Assembly (NCBI RefSeq): GCF_030209175.1 | Contig: NZ_JARVSM010000006.1 | Coordinates: 611,414 to 675,413 of the forward strand | Length of the DNA: 64,000 nucleotides | Direction of reading: 5' to 3' | Source of the DNA: Pseudomonas sp. efr-133-TYG-5 | GTDB taxonomy: Bacteria; Pseudomonadota; Gammaproteobacteria; Pseudomonadales; Pseudomonadaceae | Part shown: positions 25,938-34,763 of the stretch, piece after piece | Numbering within the stretch: position 1 is the stretch's first letter | Layout: every line of letters starts with the position of its first letter | Made by a program: the position numbers and the translations under genes | The notes under the pieces: model-generated | Database searches by the model: none | What the model was told of the DNA's origin: nothing | The model's input: the letters and a program-made list of their open reading frames with translations, nothing else

Positions 25938-26792
25938 TCAGGCAACGGGCTGCCAGTGACCGACCATGTGCTCCAGCTCACCCGCGCCGATCAGGCGCAG
26001 TTCGCCGCTGGATCCTGCTGCGCTGGCGAGCAGTGTCACCGCGCTGGGCAGGCGCACCGGCTTGCGAAAGTGCACGGCGACTTCCAGGTTGGCCTTGGGC
26101 AGGTGATCGGCGAGGGCGGCGAGGGTGCGGGCCTTGTTCCACAGACCGTGGGCAATCGCGGTGGGAAAACCGAACAGTCTGGCGCTCGCCGCGCTGAGGT
26201 GGATCGGGTTGTAGTCGCCGGAGACCTTGGCGTACTGCCGGCCAATGTCTGCCGGGGCGTTCCACTGCGCCACCTGCACCAGCGGCAGCGACGGCTGCCA
26301 GTCCTGCTCGATGGCCTCGCCCTCGAGCTTGACGCCGCGACAGAGCATCTGGCTGTCGGCCTCCCACAGCGGCCCGAGCTGATCGTCGAGGCTGGTCAGC
26401 AGGTCGAACGTCGCGCCTTTGGGATGCGGCCGCAGGTTACGCACGCGGACGCTGACCTGCGCCCGGCTGATCCCGCCCAGTGGCCGCAGCACGCGAATAC
26501 GATTGCTCAGGTGAATCAGCCCCAGCAGCGGGAACGGGAAATCCCTGGCGGTCAGCAACTGCATCTGCAAGGCAAACGCGAGGATGTGTGGATAGGTCGG
26601 CGGCAGCAGGCCGTCGTCTGCGAAGCCGCAGACCTTGCGATAGGCTGCCAGGCGCTGGCCGTCGATATCGACCCAGCAGCGCAGCCCTTCGTCAGGCAGG
26701 GTGGTGCCGGTGATTTTGCGCCGGCTCGCCGCCCGGAGGTAGAGCCCGGGCAGGCTCGGTTCACGCTGCAGATCTTGCCATTCGATGCTCAT
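25938..26792 (-). CDS. MaoC-family acyl dehydratase (284 aa)
   Basis: The double hot-dog-fold hydratase has its catalytic motif in the C-terminal half: GDYNPIHLSAASARLFGFPTAIAHGLW, with the Asp and His of (R)-specific hydratases. The N-terminal half is a degenerate second hot-dog (RRKITGTTLPDEGLRCWVD). It is 2 nt after the two-domain reductase gene, in an operon with it, and ends at a terminator (25824-25851). It likely hydrates enoyl-acyl groups in the same pathway. The substrate (CoA or ACP, chain length) is not deducible. Confidence 0.87.
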   Translation of the reverse strand: MSIEWQDLQREPSLPGLYLRAASRRKITGTTLPDEGLRCWVDIDGQRLAAYRKVCGFADDGLLPPTYPHILAFALQMQLLTARDFPFPLLGLIHLSNRIRVLRPLGGISRAQVSVRVRNLRPHPKGATFDLLTSLDDQLGPLWEADSQMLCRGVKLEGEAIEQDWQPSLPLVQVAQWNAPADIGRQYAKVSGDYNPIHLSAASARLFGFPTAIAHGLWNKARTLAALADHLPKANLEVAVHFRKPVRLPSAVTLLASAAGSSGELRLIGAGELEHMVGHWQPVA

Positions 26793-26794
26793 GC

Positions 26795-28147
26795 CTAGGC
26801 CCCCAGCACGCTTTGGCCACAGACGCGCAGCGCCTGCCCGGTGAATGCGCCGCTGCCCGGTTGCGCCAGCCAGGCCACGGCCTCGGCGACGTCCTGCGGC
26901 AGGCCACCCTGGCCCAGCGAGCTCATGCGCCGTCCGGCCTCGCGCAGGGCGAAAGGAATGTGCGCGGTCATCTGCGTTTCGATGAAGCCCGGTGCCACGG
27001 CATTGATGCTGATGCCACGTTCGAGCAGGGTGGGCGCCCAGGCCTGGGCCAGACCGATCAGGCCAGCCTTGCTCGCCGCATAGTTGGTCTGCCCGCGGTT
27101 GCCGGCGATGCCGCTGATCGAAGCGAGCAACACCAGCCGCGCGTTGTCGCGCAGGGTGCCATGCTCGAGCAGGGCCTGGGTCAGCACTTGCGGCGCGTTG
27201 AGATTGACCGCCAGCACCGCGTCCCAGAATTCCGGGGTCATGTTGGCCAGCGTCTTGTCGCGGGTGATGCCGGCGTTGTGCACGAGGATGTCGAGGCCGT
27301 CCGGCAGGTGCTCGATCAGTTGCGCGGCGGCGTCTTCGGCGCAGATGTCGAGGGTGATGCTGCGCCCGCCGAGGCGGGCGGCGAGGGCATCGAGGTCGGT
27401 CTTGGCCGGCGGCACGTCGAGCAGGATCACCTCGGCACCATCGCGGGCCAGGGTTTCGGCAATCGATGCGCCGATGCCGCGTGCGGCCCCGGTGACCAGT
27501 GCCTTGCGTCCGGCCAGCGGCCGCGTCCAGTCAGTGACCTGGGTCGCACAGGCGTTCAGGCGAATCACCTGGCCGGAGACGAAGGCACTTTTTGGCGAGA
27601 GGAAAAACCGCAGCGGTCCTTCGAGCTGATCCTCGGCGCCTGCGCCGACATAGAGCAGTTGCAGGGTGCTGCCGCTGCGCAGCTCCTTGGCCAGCGAGCG
27701 GGAGAAGCCTTCGAGCGCGCGTTGTGCGCTGGCGGCGAACGGTTCGCGCAAGGTCTCCGGGGCGCGTCCGAGAATCACCAGGTGCGCACTGCTGGCGAGG
27801 TTCTTCATCAATGGCTGGAAGAATTCGCGCAGCTGCTTGAGCTGATCGGTGTGCTGCAGGTGGCTGGCATCGAACACCACGGCCTTGAGTTTCGGGCCGT
27901 GGCCGGGGATCCACGCGGTGGCCAGTGACGGCTCGGCGCCATAGCTGTAAATCGCGTCGGTCAGGCGGTTGGCGAATGCGCCGACATGTTCGCTCAGCGG
28001 CCCGCCACCGAGCAGCAGGGCGCCGTCCACCGGCCGCAGGCGCCCGGCCTGCCAGCGTTCCAGGCGTACCGGCGACGGCAGGCCCAGGGCCCCGACCAGG
28101 CGATGGCCGATGGACGAGTTGGCGAAGTCGATATAGCGGTCAGACAT
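26795..28147 (-). CDS. Two-domain FabG-type 3-oxoacyl-ACP/CoA reductase (450 aa)
   Basis: Like the high-molecular-weight FabG4 group, the protein has an N-terminal non-catalytic Rossmann-like domain (about 1-200) and a C-terminal SDR domain. The SDR part has GxxxGxG (GAARGIGASIAETLA), NAG, catalytic Ser (ASISGIAG) and the YxxxK motif (NYAASKAG). It reduces 3-oxoacyl thioesters with NAD(P)H. The gene is divergent from the thiolase and coupled to the MaoC gene (2-nt gap), suggesting one fatty-acyl pathway (reductase, hydratase, thiolase). Confidence 0.88.
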   Translation of the reverse strand: MSDRYIDFANSSIGHRLVGALGLPSPVRLERWQAGRLRPVDGALLLGGGPLSEHVGAFANRLTDAIYSYGAEPSLATAWIPGHGPKLKAVVFDASHLQHTDQLKQLREFFQPLMKNLASSAHLVILGRAPETLREPFAASAQRALEGFSRSLAKELRSGSTLQLLYVGAGAEDQLEGPLRFFLSPKSAFVSGQVIRLNACATQVTDWTRPLAGRKALVTGAARGIGASIAETLARDGAEVILLDVPPAKTDLDALAARLGGRSITLDICAEDAAAQLIEHLPDGLDILVHNAGITRDKTLANMTPEFWDAVLAVNLNAPQVLTQALLEHGTLRDNARLVLLASISGIAGNRGQTNYAASKAGLIGLAQAWAPTLLERGISINAVAPGFIETQMTAHIPFALREAGRRMSSLGQGGLPQDVAEAVAWLAQPGSGAFTGQALRVCGQSVLGA

Positions 28148-28329
28148 GGAACGCTCTCCAGAAGATGGGGTTCAAAGTGTGGACTGCGTCGGGCAATCAA
28201 TCGTTCGATCCACGCAATTGGGCCTACGCTAGAACAGCAGAGTAGTTTGCCCCCGGCGGTTGTGTGGCCGGACTGCCTCTCAACGACATCGCTGAACCTG
28301 TGCCCATTCGATTACCCAAGGAGCTTTTC

Positions 28330-29607
28330 ATGAGTCAGCTGCGCCGCGTCGCGATCATCGGTGGTAACCGCATTCCTTTTGCCCGCTCCAACGGACCCTA
28401 CGCCACCGCGAGCAATCAGGCGATGCTCACCGCCGCCCTCGAAGGCCTGATCGAACGCTACAACCTGCATGGCCAGCGCATCGGCGAGGTCGTGGCCGGG
28501 GCGGTGCTGAAATTGTCACGGGATATGAATCTGACCCGCGAATGCGTGCTCGGCTCGCGGTTGTCACCCGCCACGCCCGCCTATGACATCCAGCAGGCCT
28601 GCGGCACCGGTCTGGAAGCGGCGTTGCTGGTGGCCAACAAAATCGCGCTCGGCCAGATCGATTGCGGCATTGCCGGGGGCGTCGACACCACCTCCGACGC
28701 ACCGATCAGCGTCAGCGAAGGCCTGCGCCGGGTGCTCCTGCAGGCCAACCGCGCCAAGACCACCGGCGACAAGCTCAAGACCTTCCTGCAACTGCGTCCC
28801 AAGGACCTGATTCCGGAGTTCCCGCGCAACGGCGAGCCGCGCACCGGCCTGTCGATGGGCCAGCACTGCGAACTGATGGCGCAGACCTGGAACATCTCTC
28901 GCCAGGCGCAGGATCAACTGGCGCTGGAGAGCCACCAGAAACTGGCGGCGTCCTACAGCGAAGGCTGGCACAACGACCTGATGACGCCGTTTCTCGGCCT
29001 GACCCGTGACAACAACCTGCGCCCGGACCTGACCCTGGAGAAACTCGCCAGCCTGAAACCGGCCTTCGAGAAAAGTGCCAAGGGCACGCTGACCGCCGGC
29101 AACTCCACGCCGCTCACCGATGGCGCCTCGGTGGTGCTGCTCGGCAGCGAGGAATGGGCCAATGCGCGCGGCCTGCCGATCCTCGCCTACCTGCGTGACG
29201 GCGAAGCGGCGGCGGTGGATTTCGTCAACGGCGCCGAGGGCCTGCTGATGGCCCCGGTGTACGCGGTGCCGCGCCTGCTCGCGCGCAATGGTTTGACCCT
29301 GCAGGATTTCGACTACTACGAAATCCACGAGGCATTTGCCGCTCAGGTGTTGTGCACATTGCAGGCCTGGGAGGATCCGCAGTACTGCCAGACCCGACTG
29401 GGGTTGGACGCGCCGCTGGGCTCGATCGATCGCAGCCGCTTGAACGTCAAGGGCAGCTCGCTGGCGGCGGGGCATCCGTTTGCCGCAACCGGCGGGCGCA
29501 TCCTGGCGAACCTTGCGAAACTGCTGGATGCGGCGGGGCAGGGGCGCGGGTTGATTTCGATCTGTGCGGCCGGGGGGCAGGGGGTGACGGCGATCATCGA
29601 GCGCTAG
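28330..29607 (+). CDS. Acetyl-CoA C-acetyltransferase / FadI-like thiolase (425 aa)
   Basis: This is a thiolase with the active-site Cys in the DIQQACGTGLEAALLVAN region, the HEAFAAQVL histidine block and a C-terminal CAAGGQGV motif containing the second catalytic Cys. It resembles FadI-type acyl-CoA acetyltransferases (425 aa). The ATG at 28330 follows AAGGAG. It is divergent from the reductase-hydratase operon across 182 bp, a shared regulatory region. Confidence 0.85.
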   Translation: MSQLRRVAIIGGNRIPFARSNGPYATASNQAMLTAALEGLIERYNLHGQRIGEVVAGAVLKLSRDMNLTRECVLGSRLSPATPAYDIQQACGTGLEAALLVANKIALGQIDCGIAGGVDTTSDAPISVSEGLRRVLLQANRAKTTGDKLKTFLQLRPKDLIPEFPRNGEPRTGLSMGQHCELMAQTWNISRQAQDQLALESHQKLAASYSEGWHNDLMTPFLGLTRDNNLRPDLTLEKLASLKPAFEKSAKGTLTAGNSTPLTDGASVVLLGSEEWANARGLPILAYLRDGEAAAVDFVNGAEGLLMAPVYAVPRLLARNGLTLQDFDYYEIHEAFAAQVLCTLQAWEDPQYCQTRLGLDAPLGSIDRSRLNVKGSSLAAGHPFAATGGRILANLAKLLDAAGQGRGLISICAAGGQGVTAIIER

Positions 29608-29622
29608 CAGAGCAAACGATTT

Positions 29623-29665
29623 CCCTGACCCTCTCCCGCAGGGAAAGGGTCAGGGTGAGGGGCTT
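29623..29665. repeat. Intergenic hairpin of the ccctgaccc dispersed family
   Basis: Perfect 9-bp arms CCCTGACCC (29623-29631) and GGGTCAGGG (29647-29655) are followed by GTGAGGGGCT. It is related to the element at 1312-1367, inverted. It lies between convergent thiolase and chemoreceptor genes and may also terminate both. Confidence 0.65.
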
Positions 29666-29683
29666 TCCAGGCTAGCGCCGATT

Positions 29684-31630
29684 TCAGGTACGGAACCGCC
29701 GCACCAACCCATCCAGCTCATTCGACAACCCTGCCAGACTCTGCGAATCCAGCCGCGCCGAATTGGCCAGTTCCGCCACCAGTTGCGCATCGCCATGGAT
29801 CTGGCTGATGTGCCGATTGATGTCCTCGGCGACCTGATGCTGCTCTTCGGCAGCGGTGGCGATCTGTGTGTTCATGTCGCGGATCACATCCACCGACTCG
29901 CGGATCTGGCCGAAACTGGCCCGCGCTTCACCGATGCGTGCCACCGACTGCTGCGACACATCGAGGCTGGCGCGCATCTGCTGGGTGACAGCACTGGTGC
30001 GCTTGGCCAGGTTGCCCAGCAGGCCGTCGATTTCCGCCGTCGAATCGGCCGTGCGTTTGGCCAGTGCGCGCACTTCGTCGGCGACCACGGCAAAGCCGCG
30101 CCCCTGCTCGCCGGCCCGCGCGGCCTCGATGGCGGCGTTGAGCGCGAGCAGGTTGGTCTGTTCGGCGATGGAGCGGATGGTGCCGAGGATCGACTGGATA
30201 TCGTTGCTGTCGCGCTCCAGTTGCTGCATCGACTGCGCCGATTGCTCCAGCTCCTGGCTGAGTTGATCGACGCTGTGCACCGCCGCATCGATCTGCTGCT
30301 GGCCCTGGCGCGCCTGGCGCTGGCCGCTGTCGGCCGACTCCGCGGCCTGGCTGCAGGAACGCGCGACTTCGTTGGCGGTGGCGACCATTTCGTGGAACGC
30401 GGTCGACACCATGTCCACCGCTTCGCGCTGGCGTCCGGCGGCTTCGGCCATGTCGCCGGAAACCCGGGTCGAACTCTGCGAGGTGGCGAGGATTTTTCCG
30501 GCCGCGCCGCCGATGTGCTGGATCAGGCTGCGAATCGCGGTGAGGAACTGGTTGAACCAGCTGGCCAGTTGCGCGGTTTCGTCGCTGCCGCGGACGTCGA
30601 GGTTCTTGGTCAGGTCGCCTTCACCCTGGGCAATGCCTTCCAGGCCACTGGCAACGCTGCGGATCGGGCGCACGATCAGGCTGGCGAAACTCGCGCCGAC
30701 CACGGCGAACAACACGGCCAGAACGGCGGCGATGATCGCGATCAGCCAGGTCAGCTGGGTCGCCGAGCTCATCACTTCGTTCTGTTTGATCAGGCCGATG
30801 AACGTCCAGCCCAGTTGCTCCGATGGCCAGACATTGGCCATGTAGCGCTCGCCGTTGAGTTCGACTTCGACCAGGCCCTTGCCGGCCTTGGCCAGTTGCG
30901 CGTAGCCGTCGCCGAGGCTGTCGAGGCGCTTGAAGTTGTGCTCCGGCTGTTTCGGATCGACCAGCACCGTGCCGGTGTTTTCCATCAGCATCAGGTAACC
31001 GCTTTCGCCGAGCTTGATCTGTTTGACGATCTCGGTGAGCTGCTTGAGCGACACGTCGATGTTGACCACGCCACCCTGGGCGCCCAACTGGTTGGCCACC
31101 GCGCGTACGGTGCTGACCAGCACTGCGTCGTCGCCGGCCCAGTAGTAGGCCTCGGTGCGCAGGGTCTTGCCCGGGTTGGCCATGGCGGTCTTGTACCAGG
31201 GACGGGTGCGCGGGTCGTAGTTGGCCATTTTCGGGTCGCCCGGCCAGAAGGCGTAGCCGCCGCTGCTCAGGCCGTAGGACACGTAGGAGTAGGCCGGATG
31301 CGACTTGGCCAGGCCTTCGAAGAGGCTGAACAGTTGCTTGTCGATTTCACCGTCGCTGGTGTCGGCGGCGTTGGCGCTCATGCGGCTGCGCACCGTGCCG
31401 TCGGCGCTGTTCACCAGCGGTTGCGCCGCCAGGTAATCGACGTTCTGGCTGATGCCGTCAAAAAACAGCTGCATGGCATTGCTGACCTGACGGATCTCGC
31501 GTCCGCTGCCGTCGACAAAATCGTCCCGGGCATCGCTGCGCAGGTTGAGTACCACCAGGGTGGCGACCAGCACCACCGGCAAGCAGGCGATGATTGCAAA
31601 CGCCCAGGTCAACTTCTGTTTGATGTTCAT
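29684..31630 (-). CDS. Methyl-accepting chemotaxis protein with dCache domain (648 aa)
   Basis: The N-terminal membrane helix (about 8-30) is followed by a periplasmic dCache domain (about 35-280). A second membrane helix (TWLIAIIAAVLAVLFAVVG), HAMP and a cytoplasmic signalling domain with the conserved hairpin EQTNLLALNAAIEAARAGEQGRGFAVVADEVRALA follow. In the sensor the pattern Y-x4-R-x-W-Y is present (YDPRTRPWYKTA), with an Asp about 46 residues later (NIDV). This is the signature of amino-acid-binding dCache receptors such as PctA. The ligand is inferred from the motif only. Confidence 0.87.
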   Translation of the reverse strand: MNIKQKLTWAFAIIACLPVVLVATLVVLNLRSDARDDFVDGSGREIRQVSNAMQLFFDGISQNVDYLAAQPLVNSADGTVRSRMSANAADTSDGEIDKQLFSLFEGLAKSHPAYSYVSYGLSSGGYAFWPGDPKMANYDPRTRPWYKTAMANPGKTLRTEAYYWAGDDAVLVSTVRAVANQLGAQGGVVNIDVSLKQLTEIVKQIKLGESGYLMLMENTGTVLVDPKQPEHNFKRLDSLGDGYAQLAKAGKGLVEVELNGERYMANVWPSEQLGWTFIGLIKQNEVMSSATQLTWLIAIIAAVLAVLFAVVGASFASLIVRPIRSVASGLEGIAQGEGDLTKNLDVRGSDETAQLASWFNQFLTAIRSLIQHIGGAAGKILATSQSSTRVSGDMAEAAGRQREAVDMVSTAFHEMVATANEVARSCSQAAESADSGQRQARQGQQQIDAAVHSVDQLSQELEQSAQSMQQLERDSNDIQSILGTIRSIAEQTNLLALNAAIEAARAGEQGRGFAVVADEVRALAKRTADSTAEIDGLLGNLAKRTSAVTQQMRASLDVSQQSVARIGEARASFGQIRESVDVIRDMNTQIATAAEEQHQVAEDINRHISQIHGDAQLVAELANSARLDSQSLAGLSNELDGLVRRFRT

Positions 31631-32070
31631 CCGCGCTCCAGATTTTCTTGTAGGCCCACGCAGTGCAGATGACTCGCGGTCTTATTGGCAGCCGAAAACG
31701 TTGTGCTCACTCGCTCCGTGAGTGCGGCATCGTTTTTTTTTGAACGATTGTCGGACAAATTCCTCTGTCACAGAGGAATTCGGCTGGCGGGCGGGGAAAT
31801 TGAGGCTTGCCGGCAAAAAACTTACGCGCGGTGGCATTGGCATGTCAGATTCTGTCGCAAATGCCCTCGCGTCCAGTCACCGACATCTGCCAGTGGCTCG
31901 GCTATGATTCGTTGCGCTCGAAAAATCAGCGAAGGCCTGGCCCGATTAATCCGGCACAGTGTGTGCATCCACAGGTTCACAGGTCGGCGACCCCTCCCCG
32001 TGGTGCGAGGATTGCCGTATAACGAGTGACATTCGCGTGTTTGGTAATAAAGGACCCACAATAAAAGCTG
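31631..32070. other. 440-bp intergenic region with a 23-bp perfect palindrome
   Basis: This region separates the divergent chemoreceptor and RIO kinase genes. It contains the perfect inverted repeat AATTCCTCTG-TCA-CAGAGGAATT at 31758-31780 and a smaller CACTC...GAGTG stem followed by a T run near 31711-31742. No supported gene was seen. Confidence 0.6.
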
Positions 32071-32967
32071 ATGAAGACTCCAAAACGCATTGAACCCCTG
32101 ATCGAGGACGGTCTGGTCGACGAGGTGCTGCGCCCACTGATGAGTGGCAAAGAAGCAGCTGTTTATGTGGTGCGCTGCGGTAATCAGTTACGTTGCGCGA
32201 AAGTCTACAAGGAGGCGAATAAACGCAGTTTCCGCCAGGCGGCCGAGTATCAGGAAGGTCGCAAGGTGCGCAACAGCCGCCAGGCCCGGGCGATGGCCAA
32301 GGGTTCCAAGTTCGGTCGCAAAGAGGCCGAGGACGCCTGGCAGAATGCCGAGGTCGCGGCGCTGTTCCGTCTGGCCGGTGCCGGGGTACGGGTGCCCAAG
32401 CCATACGACTTCCTCGAAGGCGTATTGCTGATGGAGCTGGTGGCCGACGAATACGGGGATGCCGCGCCGCGTCTGAACGACGTGGTGCTGGAGCCGGATC
32501 AGGCCCGCGAGTACCACGCGTTCCTGATCTCGCAGATCGTGCTGATGTTGTGTACTGGTCTGGTGCACGGTGACCTCTCGGAGTTCAACGTACTGTTGAC
32601 CCCGACCGGCCCGGTCATCATCGACCTGCCGCAAGCGGTGGACGCCGCGGGCAACAACCACGCGTTCAGCATGCTCGAGCGCGACGTTGGCAACATGGCG
32701 TCGTACTTCGGTCGGTTTGCCCCGGAGTTGAAGAAGACCAAGTACGCCAAGGAAATGTGGGCGTTGTACGAAGCCGGCACCCTGCACCCGGGCAGCGTGC
32801 TGACCGGCGAGTTCGACGATCCCGAGGATCTGGCGGATGTCGGCGGCGTGCTGCGCGAGATCGAAGCGGCGCGTCTCGACGAAGAGCGCAAGCAGGCGAT
32901 CCGTGCGGCCGAGGACGCGCCCAAGGGCAAGTCCGAAGAACCACCGCCGCCACCGTGGATGCAGTGA
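32071..32967 (+). CDS. RIO1-like serine protein kinase (PA4780 family, 298 aa)
   Basis: This is a RIO-type atypical kinase. The sequence shows EAAVYVVRCGNQLRCAKVYK (nucleotide loop and Lys), the catalytic loop LVHGDLSEFNVLL with the HGDxxxxN pattern, and IIDLPQAVD for the metal-binding Asp. It ends in a Pro-rich EEPPPPPWMQ tail. Bacterial RIO kinases are cytosolic and their substrates are mostly unknown. The gene is monocistronic, with a terminator just after it (32981-33004). It lacks a clear ribosome site, but the ATG is the first in frame. Confidence 0.88.
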   Translation: MKTPKRIEPLIEDGLVDEVLRPLMSGKEAAVYVVRCGNQLRCAKVYKEANKRSFRQAAEYQEGRKVRNSRQARAMAKGSKFGRKEAEDAWQNAEVAALFRLAGAGVRVPKPYDFLEGVLLMELVADEYGDAAPRLNDVVLEPDQAREYHAFLISQIVLMLCTGLVHGDLSEFNVLLTPTGPVIIDLPQAVDAAGNNHAFSMLERDVGNMASYFGRFAPELKKTKYAKEMWALYEAGTLHPGSVLTGEFDDPEDLADVGGVLREIEAARLDEERKQAIRAAEDAPKGKSEEPPPPPWMQ

Positions 32968-32980
32968 GCGCTTGAACAGG

Positions 32981-33004
32981 AACCCGGCTTCGGCCGGGTT
33001 TTTT
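32981..33004 (+). terminator. Rho-independent terminator after the RIO kinase gene
   Basis: AACCCGGC-TTCG-GCCGGGTT with a UUCG tetraloop and a run of T residues. Confidence 0.93.
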
Positions 33005-33033
33005 GTGCCCGTATGTTCATACACCACAAATCA

Positions 33034-33127
33034 CTGTGGGAGCTGGCTTGCCAGCGATAGCGGTGGTTCAGCCTGAAAATTTCTATCGGCTGTACTGGCC
33101 TCTTCGCTGGCAAGCCAGCTCCCACAG
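33034..33127. repeat. REPIN (paired inverted REP elements)
   Basis: CTGTGGGAGCTGGCTTGCCA at the left and its near-perfect inverse TGGCAAGCCAGCTCCCACAG at the right are separated by about 50 bp of AT-richer sequence. It is a typical Pseudomonas REPIN. The same arms occur at 46768-46858. Confidence 0.88.
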
Positions 33128-33193
33128 GGTGTGGGTGGTGTTCTTCAAAGGTGTATGGGATCGTGTCCGCCTTCGCACACTCAAGGATTGAAT

Positions 33194-34396
33194 GTGAACG
33201 CTCGCCTCATCGTCACCGCCAGGCTGATCTCCGACTTCGGCGCCTTCCTCAACATGGTGGCGCTGGCCACCTACGTCTACCTGCTGAGCAACAGCGCCAT
33301 CAGCGTGGGGATCTTTCTCGCCAGCCGTGTGGGCGGTGGGATTGTGGCCAGCCTGATTGGCACCGCGTTTTACCGTCGTTGCAGCGGTCGCGCGCCGCTG
33401 ATCGCCTTCGACCTGCTGCGCGCCGGCGTGCTGGCGTTGTTGTTGATCGTGCCCGTCAGCCAGCAGGCGTTGCTGTTGCCGGTGATTGCCTTCGGCCTGG
33501 GGTTTGGCAATTCGATGTTCGCCATCGGCCTCAACAGCCAGTTGCCGAGGCTGATCGAACCGGCGCAGCTACTGAAAACCAATGCCTGGATCACCTCGGC
33601 GTCATCCGCGGCAATGGTCGGCGGCAGCCTGGTCTCCGGTTTGCTGGTGGCGGCCTTCGGTTTCGAAGCGGTGTTTGCGCTCAACGCACTGACTTATGCG
33701 CTGGCGGCGCTGTTGATTGCACCGTTGCGCTTCGCCGCTGCCGAGGGCAGCGAACAATCAACCCGCGAACGCGGTGAATGGTCCGCCCTCAGGCAAGGCC
33801 TGCGCGGCGCTCCGGTCATCGCGGCGATGCTCGCCGTGACCATGGCCGACACCTTGGGCAGCGCTGCGCACAACGTCGGATTCCCGATCATCGCCAAACT
33901 GCTGACACCCGACTCGGCCAGCACCACGCTGGGCCTGGTGCTGGCGGTGTGGGCCAGCGGCAAACTGCTCGGCGCGCGCATCGCCAGTCGCCTCAAGAGC
34001 ACCGACAACGGTGATCTGCAACGGCGCTATTTCTTCGGTGTGGCGTTGATGTCGTGCGGCTTTATCCTGATGTTCCAGCAGCACAGCCTGTATGCCCTGC
34101 TGCTGTTTTCCCTGCCGGCCGGGCTGGGCGACGGTGTCTCGGAGGTCAGTCTGCTGTCGCGTCTGCAACGCGAACCGGAGCGTTTGCGCCTGCCGATTTT
34201 CAGTTTCCTGACCTTGCTGCAGATGACCGGGTTCGGCGTCGGCATGCTGCTCGCCGCGCCGTTCTATGAATGGTGGACGCCGGACGCCGTGGTGCTGCTG
34301 TTCCACGGTATCCCGCTGGCGACGTTGCTGCTGGTCAAGGGCCTGGCGCTCAGGCGCGGGCGGGTTGCACGCAGCAGCCCGACGCCAGTTCCTTGA
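33194..34396 (+). CDS. MFS transporter, putative 12-helix exporter (400 aa)
   Basis: This major facilitator protein has about 11-12 hydrophobic segments (for example MVALATYVYLL, ALLLIVPVSQQALLLPVIAFGLGFG, MVGGSLVSGLLVAAFGFEAVFALNALTYALAALLIAPL). It is probably an inner-membrane efflux or uptake permease of unknown substrate. A GTG at 33194 with AAGGA 7 nt upstream is the best start; the frame is open further to 33131. The last 47 bp overlap the 3' end of cueR on the other strand. Confidence 0.78.
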   Translation: MNARLIVTARLISDFGAFLNMVALATYVYLLSNSAISVGIFLASRVGGGIVASLIGTAFYRRCSGRAPLIAFDLLRAGVLALLLIVPVSQQALLLPVIAFGLGFGNSMFAIGLNSQLPRLIEPAQLLKTNAWITSASSAAMVGGSLVSGLLVAAFGFEAVFALNALTYALAALLIAPLRFAAAEGSEQSTRERGEWSALRQGLRGAPVIAAMLAVTMADTLGSAAHNVGFPIIAKLLTPDSASTTLGLVLAVWASGKLLGARIASRLKSTDNGDLQRRYFFGVALMSCGFILMFQQHSLYALLLFSLPAGLGDGVSEVSLLSRLQREPERLRLPIFSFLTLLQMTGFGVGMLLAAPFYEWWTPDAVVLLFHGIPLATLLLVKGLALRRGRVARSSPTPVP

Positions 34397-34763
34397 GGAT
34401 CGGGCAGTCCGGGCGATGGTCGCCGTGGCAGTGCTCGACCAGGTCCTGCAGGGTGTCGCGCAGTTCGCCGAGCTCGCGGATCTTTTGATTCAGCTCGTCG
34501 ATGTGCTGGCGCGCCAGTGCCTTCACATCGGCGCTGGCGCGTTGGCGATCCTGCCACAGGGTCAACAGCTTGCCGACTTCCTCCAGCGAGAAGCCGAGGT
34601 CGCGCGAACGCTTGATGAACGCCAGTGTGTGCAGGTCGTCGGCACCGTAGACGCGGTAACCGCTGTCGGTACGATGAGCGGCCTTGAGCAGGCCGATCGA
34701 CTCGTAATAGCGGATCATTTTCGCGCTCAGGCCACTGTGGCGGGCCGCTTGGCCGATGTTCAT
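34350..34763 (-). CDS. cueR: CueR-type copper-responsive MerR regulator (137 aa)
   Basis: The protein has an N-terminal MerR helix-turn-helix (MNIGQAARHSGLSAKMIRYYE) and dimerisation helix. The metal-site pattern has two cysteines eight residues apart (CHGDHRPDC), as in the Cu(I)-binding C112/C120 of CueR, and a terminal CC. It activates copA and copZ on Cu+ by untwisting 19-bp-spaced promoters. The ATG overlaps the copA stop (ATGA), so the copA-cueR pair is cotranscribed. The C-terminus overlaps the MFS gene tail by 47 bp. Confidence 0.9.
   Translation of the reverse strand: MNIGQAARHSGLSAKMIRYYESIGLLKAAHRTDSGYRVYGADDLHTLAFIKRSRDLGFSLEEVGKLLTLWQDRQRASADVKALARQHIDELNQKIRELGELRDTLQDLVEHCHGDHRPDCPILKELASGCCVQPARA

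Noticed and set aside
31685..32029. Possible small gene upstream of the RIO kinase
   Set aside because: The frame has no family features and contains the palindrome and a T run; codon use is unlike the neighbouring genes.
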